Shown here piece after piece: positions 1 through 6,569 of a stretch of DNA of 8,789 bases. The notes under the pieces are model-generated. The model saw nothing but the letters and a program-made list of their open reading frames with translations, was not told the origin of the DNA and ran no database searches. Within the stretch, counting starts at the first letter, position 1. Every line of letters begins with the position of its first letter. A program made the position numbers and the translations under genes. Source of the stretch: an uncultured bacterium (lineage in GTDB: Bacteria > Bacteroidota > Bacteroidia > Bacteroidales > Marinifilaceae); assembly GCA_905215395.1 (NCBI GenBank), contig CAJMQA010000142.1:1-8789 (forward strand). The letters are read 5' to 3'.

Positions 1-665
1 GTAAAAACCACTGGATAAATCAGTTCCGATTCCGCATTTAGATATACCAGGGTTCCATCTGCCAGTTCTATATTATATTCACCGCCCCGGGGAACAATCA
101 AACGGTTCATCTTCACTTCCTTTTTCTCCGACTGTCCTACTTTTTTATAGGAAATAACACCTGACTTTCCCGTATTTTTTACAGTAGCATCCGGAACTTT
201 AAAAACACTTTCCTGATCCAATTCAATCGTTGCTCCGCCGTCCAATACCAACAAAGCCTTGGAAGAGCCATGTTCAATGGCCGGAATCTGGGATTCTAAA
301 ACAATCATCCCCTCTTCTGCACCCGGTATTTCATCCCTGAAATACCGGCCGGCCAAAATTGCTAAACCACACGAAATACCGACTACGGCAGCATATTTTA
401 GTATATTCCTACCAATATGATGCCTTTTCCATCCCGGCTGAATTTTGGTCTGCATCAATTGCCAGACCTTCTCCGGAACGAAATGTGCAGTCTCCTCCTG
501 TTGTACTCCCAGCCCTTTAAGGGTCAGAAGCTCTTGGTATAATTGCTCATTCCTTTCACTGGCGTCGCGCCATCTCCTCAATTTTGCTTCCTCCTCTTCC
601 TCTAAAGATCCGGCAAAGGACTTTACAATCAAATCGGCAATATGTAAATATTCAAATGAATTCAT
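1..665 (-). CDS. FecR-family anti-sigma factor (partial, C-terminus beyond left edge)
   Basis: This is an inner-membrane anti-sigma factor that would relay a signal from a TonB-dependent outer-membrane receptor to the cognate ECF sigma factor. My reading gives 221 complete codons from ATG at 665, open to the left edge. Residues 1-75 are a charged cytoplasmic region with an acidic run (LEEEEEAKL, about 21-29) and a VWQLM segment, as expected for the sigma-binding part. A single membrane segment lies at about residues 90-107 (YAAVVGISCGLAILAG). The periplasmic part begins with ALLVLDGGATIEL (138-149). It then reaches the FecR-domain signature VPRGGEYNIELADGTLVYLN (191-210), followed by AESELIYPVVF at the edge. 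About 100 or more C-terminal residues should be missing. It lies 80 nt downstream of the sigma gene on the same strand, which supports the pairing. The family call is secure. The signal and the partner receptor are not visible. Confidence 0.93.
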   Translation of the reverse strand, partial: MNSFEYLHIADLIVKSFAGSLEEEEEAKLRRWRDASERNEQLYQELLTLKGLGVQQEETAHFVPEKVWQLMQTKIQPGWKRHHIGRNILKYAAVVGISCGLAILAGRYFRDEIPGAEEGMIVLESQIPAIEHGSSKALLVLDGGATIELDQESVFKVPDATVKNTGKSGVISYKKVGQSEKKEVKMNRLIVPRGGEYNIELADGTLVYLNAESELIYPVVF

Positions 666-745
666 GATTCCAACTTAAATTTGCACATTGTTATTTTTTA
701 ACAGACGCTTTTGTATTATTAAAACAATCGAAAAGAATAAATGGA

Positions 746-1336
746 CTAATAAAAAACTGTAAAAATCCAGAACCTCTGAAATCTCTCTTTCAGAATTTTT
801 ACCGCCCGGATCCGATGATTTTTCACGGTATTGGCAGAGATATTCAAGAGTTCCCCGACTTCCTTGTAGGATTTTCCCTCCGACAACAGATTTACAACCC
901 GGCGGCATTCGGGGGTAAGTTCCTGGATCATATCCAACAACTGTCGTTCTGCCTCCTGCCGGATCATCAACTCTATTGCAGAGTTCTCGGCCTCCTCCCC
1001 AAAATTCCCTGCCAACTTACCGGCCTTCATCTTCAGATGCCGCAGATAATTGATACCAGAATTACGGACAACCGTATATAAATAGGAACGGATGGTTAAG
1101 CTTGAATTAAAATTTTGCCGGTTTTCCCACAATTTTACAAAAGCATCCTGTACCAGGTCAGCAACAACCAATTCCTCATGAACCATGCGCAGGCAATAAA
1201 CACATAATGAAGAATAAAACTCATCAAAAACATATCGAAACACCTTTTCATCTCCGTTCTGAAAGGCGGAAACAAAAGCTTTCTCATGATCTGAATCGTA
1301 TTGCCTCATATTTAAACGTTCGATTTTTCCGGGCAT
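746..1336 (-). CDS. ECF RNA polymerase sigma factor (sigma-70 family, Bacteroides-expansion type)
   Basis: This is an alternative sigma factor of up to 196 aa that directs RNA polymerase to a small set of promoters, in this family usually those of a neighbouring susC/susD locus. Region 2 is seen as FDEFYSSLCVYCLRM followed by ADLVQDAFVKLWEN (about residues 37-72). RSYLYTVVRNSGINYLRH follows. Region 4 is a helix-turn-helix: LTPECRRVVNLLSEGKSYKEVGELLN, then ISANTVKNHRIRAVKILKERF (about 140-186). The protein ends in an aromatic tail (RFWIFTVFY), which is common in this group. There are two plausible starts: ATG at 1336 (196 aa) or the in-frame ATG at 1309 (187 aa, MRQYDSDHEKAF). Neither has a clear ribosome binding site, and the shorter one fits the usual family N-terminus about as well. 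The FecR-like gene follows on the same strand, so the pair should be regulated by receptor-to-FecR signalling. recJ diverges upstream. Confidence 0.93.
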   Translation of the reverse strand: MPGKIERLNMRQYDSDHEKAFVSAFQNGDEKVFRYVFDEFYSSLCVYCLRMVHEELVVADLVQDAFVKLWENRQNFNSSLTIRSYLYTVVRNSGINYLRHLKMKAGKLAGNFGEEAENSAIELMIRQEAERQLLDMIQELTPECRRVVNLLSEGKSYKEVGELLNISANTVKNHRIRAVKILKERFQRFWIFTVFY

Positions 1337-1585
1337 AAAATGTCCATAAAAGTGAAATCAGGCAGAGAGAGCTTGAGTCAAGATTCAGGCTTGAAAAATA
1401 CAAAGATGAGACGATAGTAAATACCTTATAATCAAAAGACAGGAACGATGCATAAGGATAGAAAGACAGAACGGATATCCAAGGATAGGTAGCCTCTCCC
1501 GGTTTTACTTCAAGGCACTTGATTTCACCCGATTCAACTAAAAAAAGGAACCTTTTTATGGTGAATAAATTTGCGTAAAGTTGTA

Positions 1586-1622
1586 ATTTTTTAGTCAAAA
1601 AATCAAAAAAACACTAAAAAAT
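1586..1622. repeat. 10-bp perfect inverted repeat, 17-nt spacer
   Basis: ATTTTTTAGT at 1586-1595 is the exact reverse complement of ACTAAAAAAT at 1613-1622. The arms hold only one G/C pair each. It could be an operator, a weak transcript hairpin or a product of A/T-rich composition. Its place between divergent promoters makes a regulatory role possible but unproven. Confidence 0.5.
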
Positions 1623-1634
1623 ACATTCAATTCT

Positions 1635-1652
1635 GATATTCTATAAAATATC
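1635..1652. repeat. 6-bp perfect inverted repeat, 6-nt loop
   Basis: GATATT at 1635-1640 pairs with AATATC at 1647-1652 around CTATAA. On its own it is unremarkable for such A/T-rich DNA. It is listed because it sits exactly between two other inverted repeats upstream of recJ. Confidence 0.4.
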
Positions 1653-1653
1653 C

Positions 1654-1679
1654 CAAAAAATCAATTCTTCAATTTTTTG
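1654..1679. repeat. 8-bp perfect inverted repeat, 10-nt loop
   Basis: CAAAAAAT at 1654-1661 pairs exactly with ATTTTTTG at 1672-1679. It begins two bases after the preceding inverted repeat ends. On a plus-strand transcript it would form an A:U stem that ends in a U run, but a stem this weak is a poor terminator. Confidence 0.45.
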
Positions 1680-1748
1680 TAACAGAGCCTTTTAATTTCC
1701 GTTTTCAGTTTTTCAGTTTTTATTGGCTTAAATTAATTGGGATTACTC

Positions 1749-1779
1749 TTTGAAATAACAAGTAATTTCCGCTACTTTG
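1749..1779 (+). promoter_or_regulatory. Candidate recJ-recR promoter (Bacteroidota type)
   Basis: TTTG at 1749-1752 and TACTTTG at 1773-1779 are 20 bp apart. This resembles the Bacteroides primary sigma consensus (-33 TTTG, -7 TAnnTTTG), except that the -7 element has one base rather than two between TA and TTTG. Transcription would begin about 10 bases downstream, just before the ATG at 1803, giving a very short leader. This position excludes the upstream TTG at 1737 as the recJ start. It is a by-eye match only. Confidence 0.4.
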
Positions 1780-1802
1780 TAGCAGAATTGGAAAAAAGTA
1801 TA

Positions 1803-3533
1803 ATGAAAAAAAGATGGGTTGTTAATACTCCGCCGGAGGAATCTAAAATACAGGAACTTTCTAAAAAATTCAATTGCCATCCGGTTGTAGCAAATCTATT
1901 GCTACAGCGTGGTATTAATAGTGCTGAAAATGCACAAGCTTTTTTCTACCCTTCTTTGAACATGCTCCATGATCCTTTTCTGATGAAAGATATGGCACAG
2001 GCAGTAGACCGTCTGGACCGTGCCATCGCACAGGATGAAAAAATCCTGATTTACGGGGATTATGATGTAGACGGGACAACAGCAGTTGCTCTTTTATACA
2101 AATATTTAAAACACCATTGCCATAGCGAAAACCTGGAATACTACATACCAGACCGCTACACAGAAGGCTATGGAGTATCGATCAAAGGGATAGACTATGC
2201 AGCAGCAAATGGTTTTTCCCTGATGCTGATCACCGACTGCGGAATCAAGGCAGTTGAGAAAGTAAAATATGCCAGCTCCCAACAGGTAGATATTATCATC
2301 TGCGACCATCATACCCCGGGGGATACCCTTCCGGAGGCAGTAGCAGTACTTGATCCTCAACGGCAGGATTGTCCCTATCCATATAAATGGTTAAGCGGAT
2401 GCGGTGTAAGTTTTAAACTGGTACAAGCCCACAGTTTAAAACACAATCTCCCCATGTCCGACCTGTATAAATTACTGGATTTATTGTGTGTAAGCATAGC
2501 CAGTGATATTGTACCCATCACCGGGGAAAACCGGATACTGGCCTATTATGGCCTTAAACAACTGAACACCAACCCAAGCCTGGGACTAAAGACGATCATC
2601 AAGGTATCAGGCATTGATAAAGAGATAACCATTAACGATATCGTTTTCAGGATCGGTCCCCGCATCAATGCTGCAGGACGGGTGGAATCCGGCCGGAAGT
2701 CTGTAGAGCTCCTCACCGCCGATGAAAAATTTTCAGCCGACGGCATTGCTTCAGACATCAACAATTTCAATGACCAGCGTAAAAAACTGGATCACGATAT
2801 TACAGAAGAGGCCATTCGCCACATTACCCAGTCAGAGATCGAACCGTCAAAGAAAACTACAGTACTTTTCAATCCCGGCTGGCATAAAGGGGTAATCGGC
2901 ATTGTCGCTTCCAGGCTGACAGAGTCCTTTTATCGTCCCACCATCATTCTGACCGAATCGAACGGTCTGGCCACAGGTTCCGCCCGGTCTGTAGAAGGAT
3001 TTGACCTGTACTATGCTATATCCCAATGCAGCGAATTCCTCGAAAACTACGGTGGACACAAATATGCTGCGGGCCTGACCCTGAAGATCGAGAATATCGA
3101 GCCTTTTAAGGAAAAATTCGAAAAAATTGTCAGGGAAACCATCAATGAGGAAATGCTGACCCCACAAATCAATATCGACGCAAAAATCAAACTGACAGAC
3201 ATCACTCCCGAGCTATACCATATGATTCAGAAATTCGCTCCTTTCGGACCAAATAATACCATTCCGGTATTTATGACGGAGAATGTTATCAATTTCATCG
3301 GTACGAAAAAAGTCGGACGGAACAACGAACACCTGAAACTGGTTGTCGTTGATGATACCCGTGCCTGCAACGACCGCAGCGGTATCGGATTCGGAATGGG
3401 ACACCTCTATGAGAAAGTAACCACCGGAGGCTACTTCAATATCTGCTATACCTTGCAGGAAAATGAATTCATGGGCAAAAGCGACATACAAATGATGCTC
3501 AGGGATATCCATTTTAAAGAAGAAGAAAATTGA
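1803..3533 (+). CDS. recJ: Single-stranded-DNA-specific exonuclease RecJ
   Basis: RecJ degrades single-stranded DNA 5' to 3' in the cytoplasm, widening gaps for RecFOR-dependent recombination and serving in mismatch and base-excision repair. From ATG at 1803 the protein is 576 aa, normal for RecJ. The DHH catalytic core is complete: motif I YGDYDVDG (84-91), motif II TDCGI (144-148), motif III CDHH (167-170), and the metal-binding aspartate in SIASDIVP (D235). RIGPRINAAGR (283-293) follows. The DHHA1 part contains PGWHKGVIGIVASRL (358-372), GSARSVEGFDLYYAI and GGHKYAAG (417-424). A C-terminal OB-like domain (about 455-573) includes FAPFGPNNTIPVF. The frame stays open upstream to a TTG at 1737, which would add 22 residues. 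I prefer the ATG because MKKRWVV matches the usual N-terminus and a candidate promoter lies within that extension. recR follows after 8 bp. No catalytic residue appears lost. Confidence 0.97.
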   Translation: MKKRWVVNTPPEESKIQELSKKFNCHPVVANLLLQRGINSAENAQAFFYPSLNMLHDPFLMKDMAQAVDRLDRAIAQDEKILIYGDYDVDGTTAVALLYKYLKHHCHSENLEYYIPDRYTEGYGVSIKGIDYAAANGFSLMLITDCGIKAVEKVKYASSQQVDIIICDHHTPGDTLPEAVAVLDPQRQDCPYPYKWLSGCGVSFKLVQAHSLKHNLPMSDLYKLLDLLCVSIASDIVPITGENRILAYYGLKQLNTNPSLGLKTIIKVSGIDKEITINDIVFRIGPRINAAGRVESGRKSVELLTADEKFSADGIASDINNFNDQRKKLDHDITEEAIRHITQSEIEPSKKTTVLFNPGWHKGVIGIVASRLTESFYRPTIILTESNGLATGSARSVEGFDLYYAISQCSEFLENYGGHKYAAGLTLKIENIEPFKEKFEKIVRETINEEMLTPQINIDAKIKLTDITPELYHMIQKFAPFGPNNTIPVFMTENVINFIGTKKVGRNNEHLKLVVVDDTRACNDRSGIGFGMGHLYEKVTTGGYFNICYTLQENEFMGKSDIQMMLRDIHFKEEEN

Positions 3534-3541
3534 GATCCCTT

Positions 3542-4153
3542 ATGAACTCTTCAAAATTACTTGATAAAGCTGTCGATCAGTTCGCTTCTCTTCCGGGTGT
3601 AGGCAGAAAAACTGCATTAAAGTTTGTTCTGCATCTGCTGAAAAAAAATCCCCGGGAGGTTCACGCTTTTGTGCAAAGTATCGACGACCTGAAAAAAAAT
3701 ATCCGGGAATGCCAGCACTGCCACAACATCTCAGACGGCGACATCTGCGACATCTGCTCAGATACCCGGAGGGACAGAAGCACCATCTGTGTCGTTGAAA
3801 ATATCAAGGACATTCTATCCATAGAAGCAACCTCACAATACAACGGACTTTATCATGTCCTGGGAGGTATCATCTCTCCCATGGACGGTATCGGACCGGC
3901 AGACCTGCATATCAACACTCTCATTGAAAGAGTGGAACAGGGAGAAATCCGGGAAATCATATTCGCCCTGAGTGCTACTATAGAAGGAGATACCACTGGA
4001 TATTACATCTTTAAAAAACTGAAAAACAAAGAAAATCTCGCCATCAGCACCATAGCCAAAGGCATCTCTATCGGCAATGACCTAGAATACACAGATCAGC
4101 TCACTCTCGGCCGCTCCATCGTCAACCGCGTAAAATTCAGCTTCAACGACTGA
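3542..4153 (+). CDS. recR: Recombination mediator protein RecR
   Basis: RecR acts with RecO and RecF to load RecA on SSB-coated single-stranded gaps and forms a ring clamp on DNA. From ATG at 3542 it has 203 aa, typical of the family. In order it shows a helix-hairpin-helix at about residues 10-30 (FASLPGVGRKTALKFVLHLL) and a four-cysteine zinc finger (C57, C60, C69, C72). The Toprim domain starts at TICVVEN (81-87, acidic E86) and includes EIIFALSATIEGDTTGYYI. The C-terminus carries the conserved ISIGNDLEYTDQLTLGRSIV. A TTG at 3530 would extend it by four residues and overlap the recJ stop by four bases. The ATG gives an 8-bp gap and the standard N-terminus. Either way the two genes are almost certainly co-transcribed. 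The neighbour is recJ rather than dnaX/ybaB, the common partners in Proteobacteria and Firmicutes. Confidence 0.97.
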   Translation: MNSSKLLDKAVDQFASLPGVGRKTALKFVLHLLKKNPREVHAFVQSIDDLKKNIRECQHCHNISDGDICDICSDTRRDRSTICVVENIKDILSIEATSQYNGLYHVLGGIISPMDGIGPADLHINTLIERVEQGEIREIIFALSATIEGDTTGYYIFKKLKNKENLAISTIAKGISIGNDLEYTDQLTLGRSIVNRVKFSFND

Positions 4154-4160
4154 GTATTGA

Positions 4161-4192
4161 GATGTGGCAAAAGTAAAAACTTTTACCACATC
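4161..4192. terminator. Bidirectional hairpin between convergent genes (likely terminator)
   Basis: GATGTGG (4161-4167) pairs with CCACATC (4186-4192), and AAAAGT (4169-4174) pairs with ACTTTT (4179-4184), around a 4-base loop. On the plus-strand RNA the one interrupted position (4168/4185) is a C-A mismatch. On the minus-strand RNA it is a U-G wobble, giving a continuous 14-bp stem with a UUUU loop. It lies 7 bases after the recR stop and 9 bases beyond the stop of the convergent lipoprotein gene, the expected place for a shared terminator. There is no clear U-tract on either side, so it may act by Rho-assisted termination or as a 3'-end stabiliser instead. Confidence 0.65.
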
Positions 4193-4201
4193 CGCAATTA
4201 C

Positions 4202-5131
4202 CTATATTTTTGCCTGCACAATACTTTTAACCTTGGGATAATGTGATGCATTTATCGAGGAAATATTCAACACTCCTTTCTTACCTTCCTGCGTTAAAAA
4301 TCCGATACAATCCCCCTGGACAAAAGTAATCTCTTCTGTTGCCTGCGAAAAATCAATGGCAGCCAACTCTTTGTCCCCGATCTTTTTCAAATCTTTTTCT
4401 GCCAGCTTCACAAACAAAGTTTTGTTCATTTCTGCCGGATCATACTGTCCCCCGAGAACCTCCTGTATCTTATCGACAGCATCAATAATTGCCTTGGCAC
4501 GGGAACTGGCCGGAGATATCAGATAGTGTTTTCCGGCCCGGCTGTCGTAATACTCATAAACATCAATCTCTGCTTTATTAGCTTTACATTGCTGATAGGT
4601 ATAAGAAATATGAGAGGTTGAAGAGTAAAACATATTGCCTCCGCTCTGCGGAAACATATCATACAACAAAGTCTCCCTATAATTAGGCCTGAAATTGGTA
4701 ACCTGCCGGTAAATCCGGACAGATTTCCGGGCTCCGTCAGCAGCAGTAAATGTAAACTCTACAAACACCGTTTCACCCGCCAATTCATCAGGCAGCAAAA
4801 CCGGATAAGCGATACAGACAGTGGAAACAGGCCGGTTGAAATTTCCCTGCCCATCCAAAGCCAATTTCTCTTCTCCTATCATAGAAAATGTAACTTCATT
4901 TTTCAAAAGTTCCAGCTTCTCACTTTTTGCAGTGATCTCCATTTTCCGCAACCCACTATTTGAACTTGCCATAACTTTAAAAGTCGCTTTATCACCGATG
5001 ATACTCACAGGCAATAAGTCAGATTCCATTGAAATCACATTCAATTCATCAGAGCACTCCAACTGGTCTTCAATACTACAGGCCCCTAGTCCCAATAGCA
5101 TCACTAATAAACACAAATATCTCATAATCAT
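4202..5131 (-). CDS. Lipoprotein of unknown family, third gene of the susCD operon
   Basis: This is a predicted lipoprotein of 309 aa with a lipoprotein signal peptide: a hydrophobic core LCLLVMLLGLGA, then the lipidated cysteine C18 in LGAC-S. The first half of the mature chain (about 30-145) is beta-rich and resembles an Ig-like fold (ATFKVMASSNSGLRKMEI, then TVFVEFTFTAADGARKSVRI). The second half (about 150-309) reads like a separate domain: AEIDVYEYYDSRAGKHYLI (187-205), NKTLFVKL, and a C-terminal stretch GDCIGFLTQEGKKGVLNI (273-290). I recognise this pattern loosely from lipoproteins encoded after susD in Bacteroidales but cannot name the family. ATG at 5131 overlaps the susD stop as ATGA, indicating translational coupling. 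A second ATG at 5125 is possible. By position it may bind substrate or cap the SusCD complex, like SusE/SusF. That is inference. I see no catalytic motif. Confidence 0.85.
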   Translation of the reverse strand: MIMRYLCLLVMLLGLGACSIEDQLECSDELNVISMESDLLPVSIIGDKATFKVMASSNSGLRKMEITAKSEKLELLKNEVTFSMIGEEKLALDGQGNFNRPVSTVCIAYPVLLPDELAGETVFVEFTFTAADGARKSVRIYRQVTNFRPNYRETLLYDMFPQSGGNMFYSSTSHISYTYQQCKANKAEIDVYEYYDSRAGKHYLISPASSRAKAIIDAVDKIQEVLGGQYDPAEMNKTLFVKLAEKDLKKIGDKELAAIDFSQATEEITFVQGDCIGFLTQEGKKGVLNISSINASHYPKVKSIVQAKI

Positions 5132-6561
5132 TTTTTCTTTGTATATACCGGACTCTGTTTCATCAATAAATTATATTGCAACTCTTCCTGAGGAATCGGC
5201 AGATTCAACTGGATATCCTGTTCATAATTGGGATTATATTCACTGATCTTACGCTTTCCCCCGGATTTCACCATCCGGATAGCAACAAAATACTCACTTC
5301 CATTCTCCATGCCGATTTCACGTACCCATTCATCAAACACAATATCCATCAACAAATCCCGGGTGGGATAATCCGCAGCTTTCAATAAGGTATTACCGGA
5401 ACGCAAACGCAAAACATTCAATTCATCAATAACATCCTTAGCAGCTCCGCCTGTATATACCATAGCTTCCGCTCTCAGCAAATGCATCTGGGCCAACCGC
5501 ATATAATACATGGGAGTATTTGCATCAGACTTCCATAATTTTTTCCATATCAATGACTTACGATTGGCATTCACAGGTTTGTACCATACCGAATCGAAAG
5601 TATGCTGAAAACGTGTATCTTCCTTTGTCAGAATGTTATAGTATGTCCCGGAAGGTGTATAGGTGCCTCCAAACATTTTAATCATGCTAGCCACATTTCC
5701 TTCCGCCCTTTTCAAATTGGTAGATCCGATACAACGGGAAAATAACAGTTCGGAAGATTTATAGCCATGTTCAAAAACAGCTTCAAAACTTCCTTCCATC
5801 TGAAATTCAGCAGATTTCAATACTTCATCCGCTAAAATCATGGCATTTTTATAATCCTCTCCCTCTCCCCGCATCATCAATACATCTGCTTTAAAAGCTT
5901 TGGCAGCCACCTTACAAATTCTGTACACAGAAGAAAAATCAGGTGCATACCGAATTGCATCGTCTAAATCTTCCAGTATCATCCGATAGGTATCTCTTAC
6001 CCCCGCACGTGCCATCTGATTATTCGACAGACGTGAAGGTTCGCGGCGCATCAAAGGTCCGTAGATACTATTCACATCCCAGAATTGCCCGAACATTTTC
6101 AAGAGCCGCAATTGTCCGAAAGCCCGCAGAAATTTCGCCTCAGCCAGCATCGCTTCTTTTCTGCCCTCTCCGAATTTTTTTTCCGGCAAACGTTCCACAT
6201 AATAGATAAAATTATTGGCAGCATTGATTAATTTAGCACACCCGGTCCAGGGGGTTTTCAGGTCCAAAGCTTCCTCTTGTACCTGTAAGTTCCGAAGCTG
6301 TTCCTCAAAACTAGCTCTATAGGCCCCCTCCAGAAATCCCAGGCGGATATCATTATCCACAATATAATAAGAATCCCAGATACCGAAATCATCCAGATAT
6401 GAATAAACCCCGTTCAGAGCGGATGCAGCCGAAGTTTCATCCGTAATTGCATTTTCTCCTACCAGGCTATGAGGCGGCAATTCATCGTCAAACAGACTAT
6501 CGCAAGAATAAAACAATAGTGTCAACAACAAAGCAATATGATATTTTCTCAATATGTCCAT
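5128..6561 (-). CDS. SusD/RagB-family surface substrate-binding lipoprotein
   Basis: SusD-family proteins sit on the cell surface as a lid on a SusC barrel, capturing a glycan or peptide and delivering it for TonB-driven import. The protein has 477 aa. A lipoprotein signal ends at C20 (LLLTLLFYSC). It is followed by acidic residues (DSLFDDE) like the surface-export signal of Bacteroidota lipoproteins. The SusD-like N-terminal and TPR region includes ASALNGVYSYL (46-56), LINAANNFIYYVERLPE (111-127) and AEAKFLRAFGQLRLLKMFG (140-158). The C-terminal RagB/SusD domain shows MRLAQMHLLRAEAMVYTGG (354-372), LNVLRLRSG, FDEWVREIG and LPIPQEELQYN (454-464). The usual C-terminal EGxRxxDLxR element is divergent here (ENGSEYFVAIRM, 419-430). 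It starts 8 bp after the susC stop and overlaps the next lipoprotein gene by 4 bases, so all three form one operon. The substrate cannot be read from the sequence. Confidence 0.96.
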   Translation of the reverse strand: MDILRKYHIALLLTLLFYSCDSLFDDELPPHSLVGENAITDETSAASALNGVYSYLDDFGIWDSYYIVDNDIRLGFLEGAYRASFEEQLRNLQVQEEALDLKTPWTGCAKLINAANNFIYYVERLPEKKFGEGRKEAMLAEAKFLRAFGQLRLLKMFGQFWDVNSIYGPLMRREPSRLSNNQMARAGVRDTYRMILEDLDDAIRYAPDFSSVYRICKVAAKAFKADVLMMRGEGEDYKNAMILADEVLKSAEFQMEGSFEAVFEHGYKSSELLFSRCIGSTNLKRAEGNVASMIKMFGGTYTPSGTYYNILTKEDTRFQHTFDSVWYKPVNANRKSLIWKKLWKSDANTPMYYMRLAQMHLLRAEAMVYTGGAAKDVIDELNVLRLRSGNTLLKAADYPTRDLLMDIVFDEWVREIGMENGSEYFVAIRMVKSGGKRKISEYNPNYEQDIQLNLPIPQEELQYNLLMKQSPVYTKKK

Positions 6562-6569
6562 AGCATCAT

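Larger units (their letters stand above)
1337..1802. other. A/T-rich divergent intergenic region, no convincing gene
   Basis: These 466 bases separate the divergently read sigma-factor and recJ genes. I see no supported coding sequence. A 104-codon minus-strand frame overlaps the sigma start and looks like no protein I know. The region holds the candidate recJ promoter (1749-1779), three adjacent A/T-rich inverted repeats (1586-1679), and a short direct repeat around 1702-1721 (TTTTCAG, then TTTTTCAG). Promoters for both divergent genes should lie here, but I can propose one only for recJ with any support. Confidence 0.7.

Noticed and set aside
1314..1323. AAACGTTCGA resembling one arm of the B. 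fragilis invertible-promoter repeats (ARACGTWCGT)
   Set aside because: It lies at the start of the sigma coding region and I found no matching inverted partner or site-specific recombinase gene in the window, so there is no support for phase variation.
1401..1436. Possible sigma-gene promoter on the minus strand (CATCTTTG with an upstream TTTG)
   Set aside because: The -7-like element has a mismatch at its first base and the TTTG is 24 bases away, longer than the usual spacing of about 20. It is too weak to annotate.
1542..1557. AAAAAGG-AA-CCTTTTT mini-hairpin as a terminator
   Set aside because: The stem is almost all A:T, the loop is effectively four bases, and no gene ends upstream of it on either strand in a way that needs a terminator there.
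1284..1598. 104-codon minus-strand frame overlapping the start of the sigma gene
   Set aside because: It overlaps the sigma-factor coding region in another frame, is rich in F/S/L/Y without domain-like patterning, and matches no family I recognise. It is most likely chance.
4821..5246. 141-codon plus-strand frame antisense to the lipoprotein and susD genes
   Set aside because: It runs across the coupled susD/lipoprotein junction on the opposite strand. It has no family resemblance and no plausible promoter.
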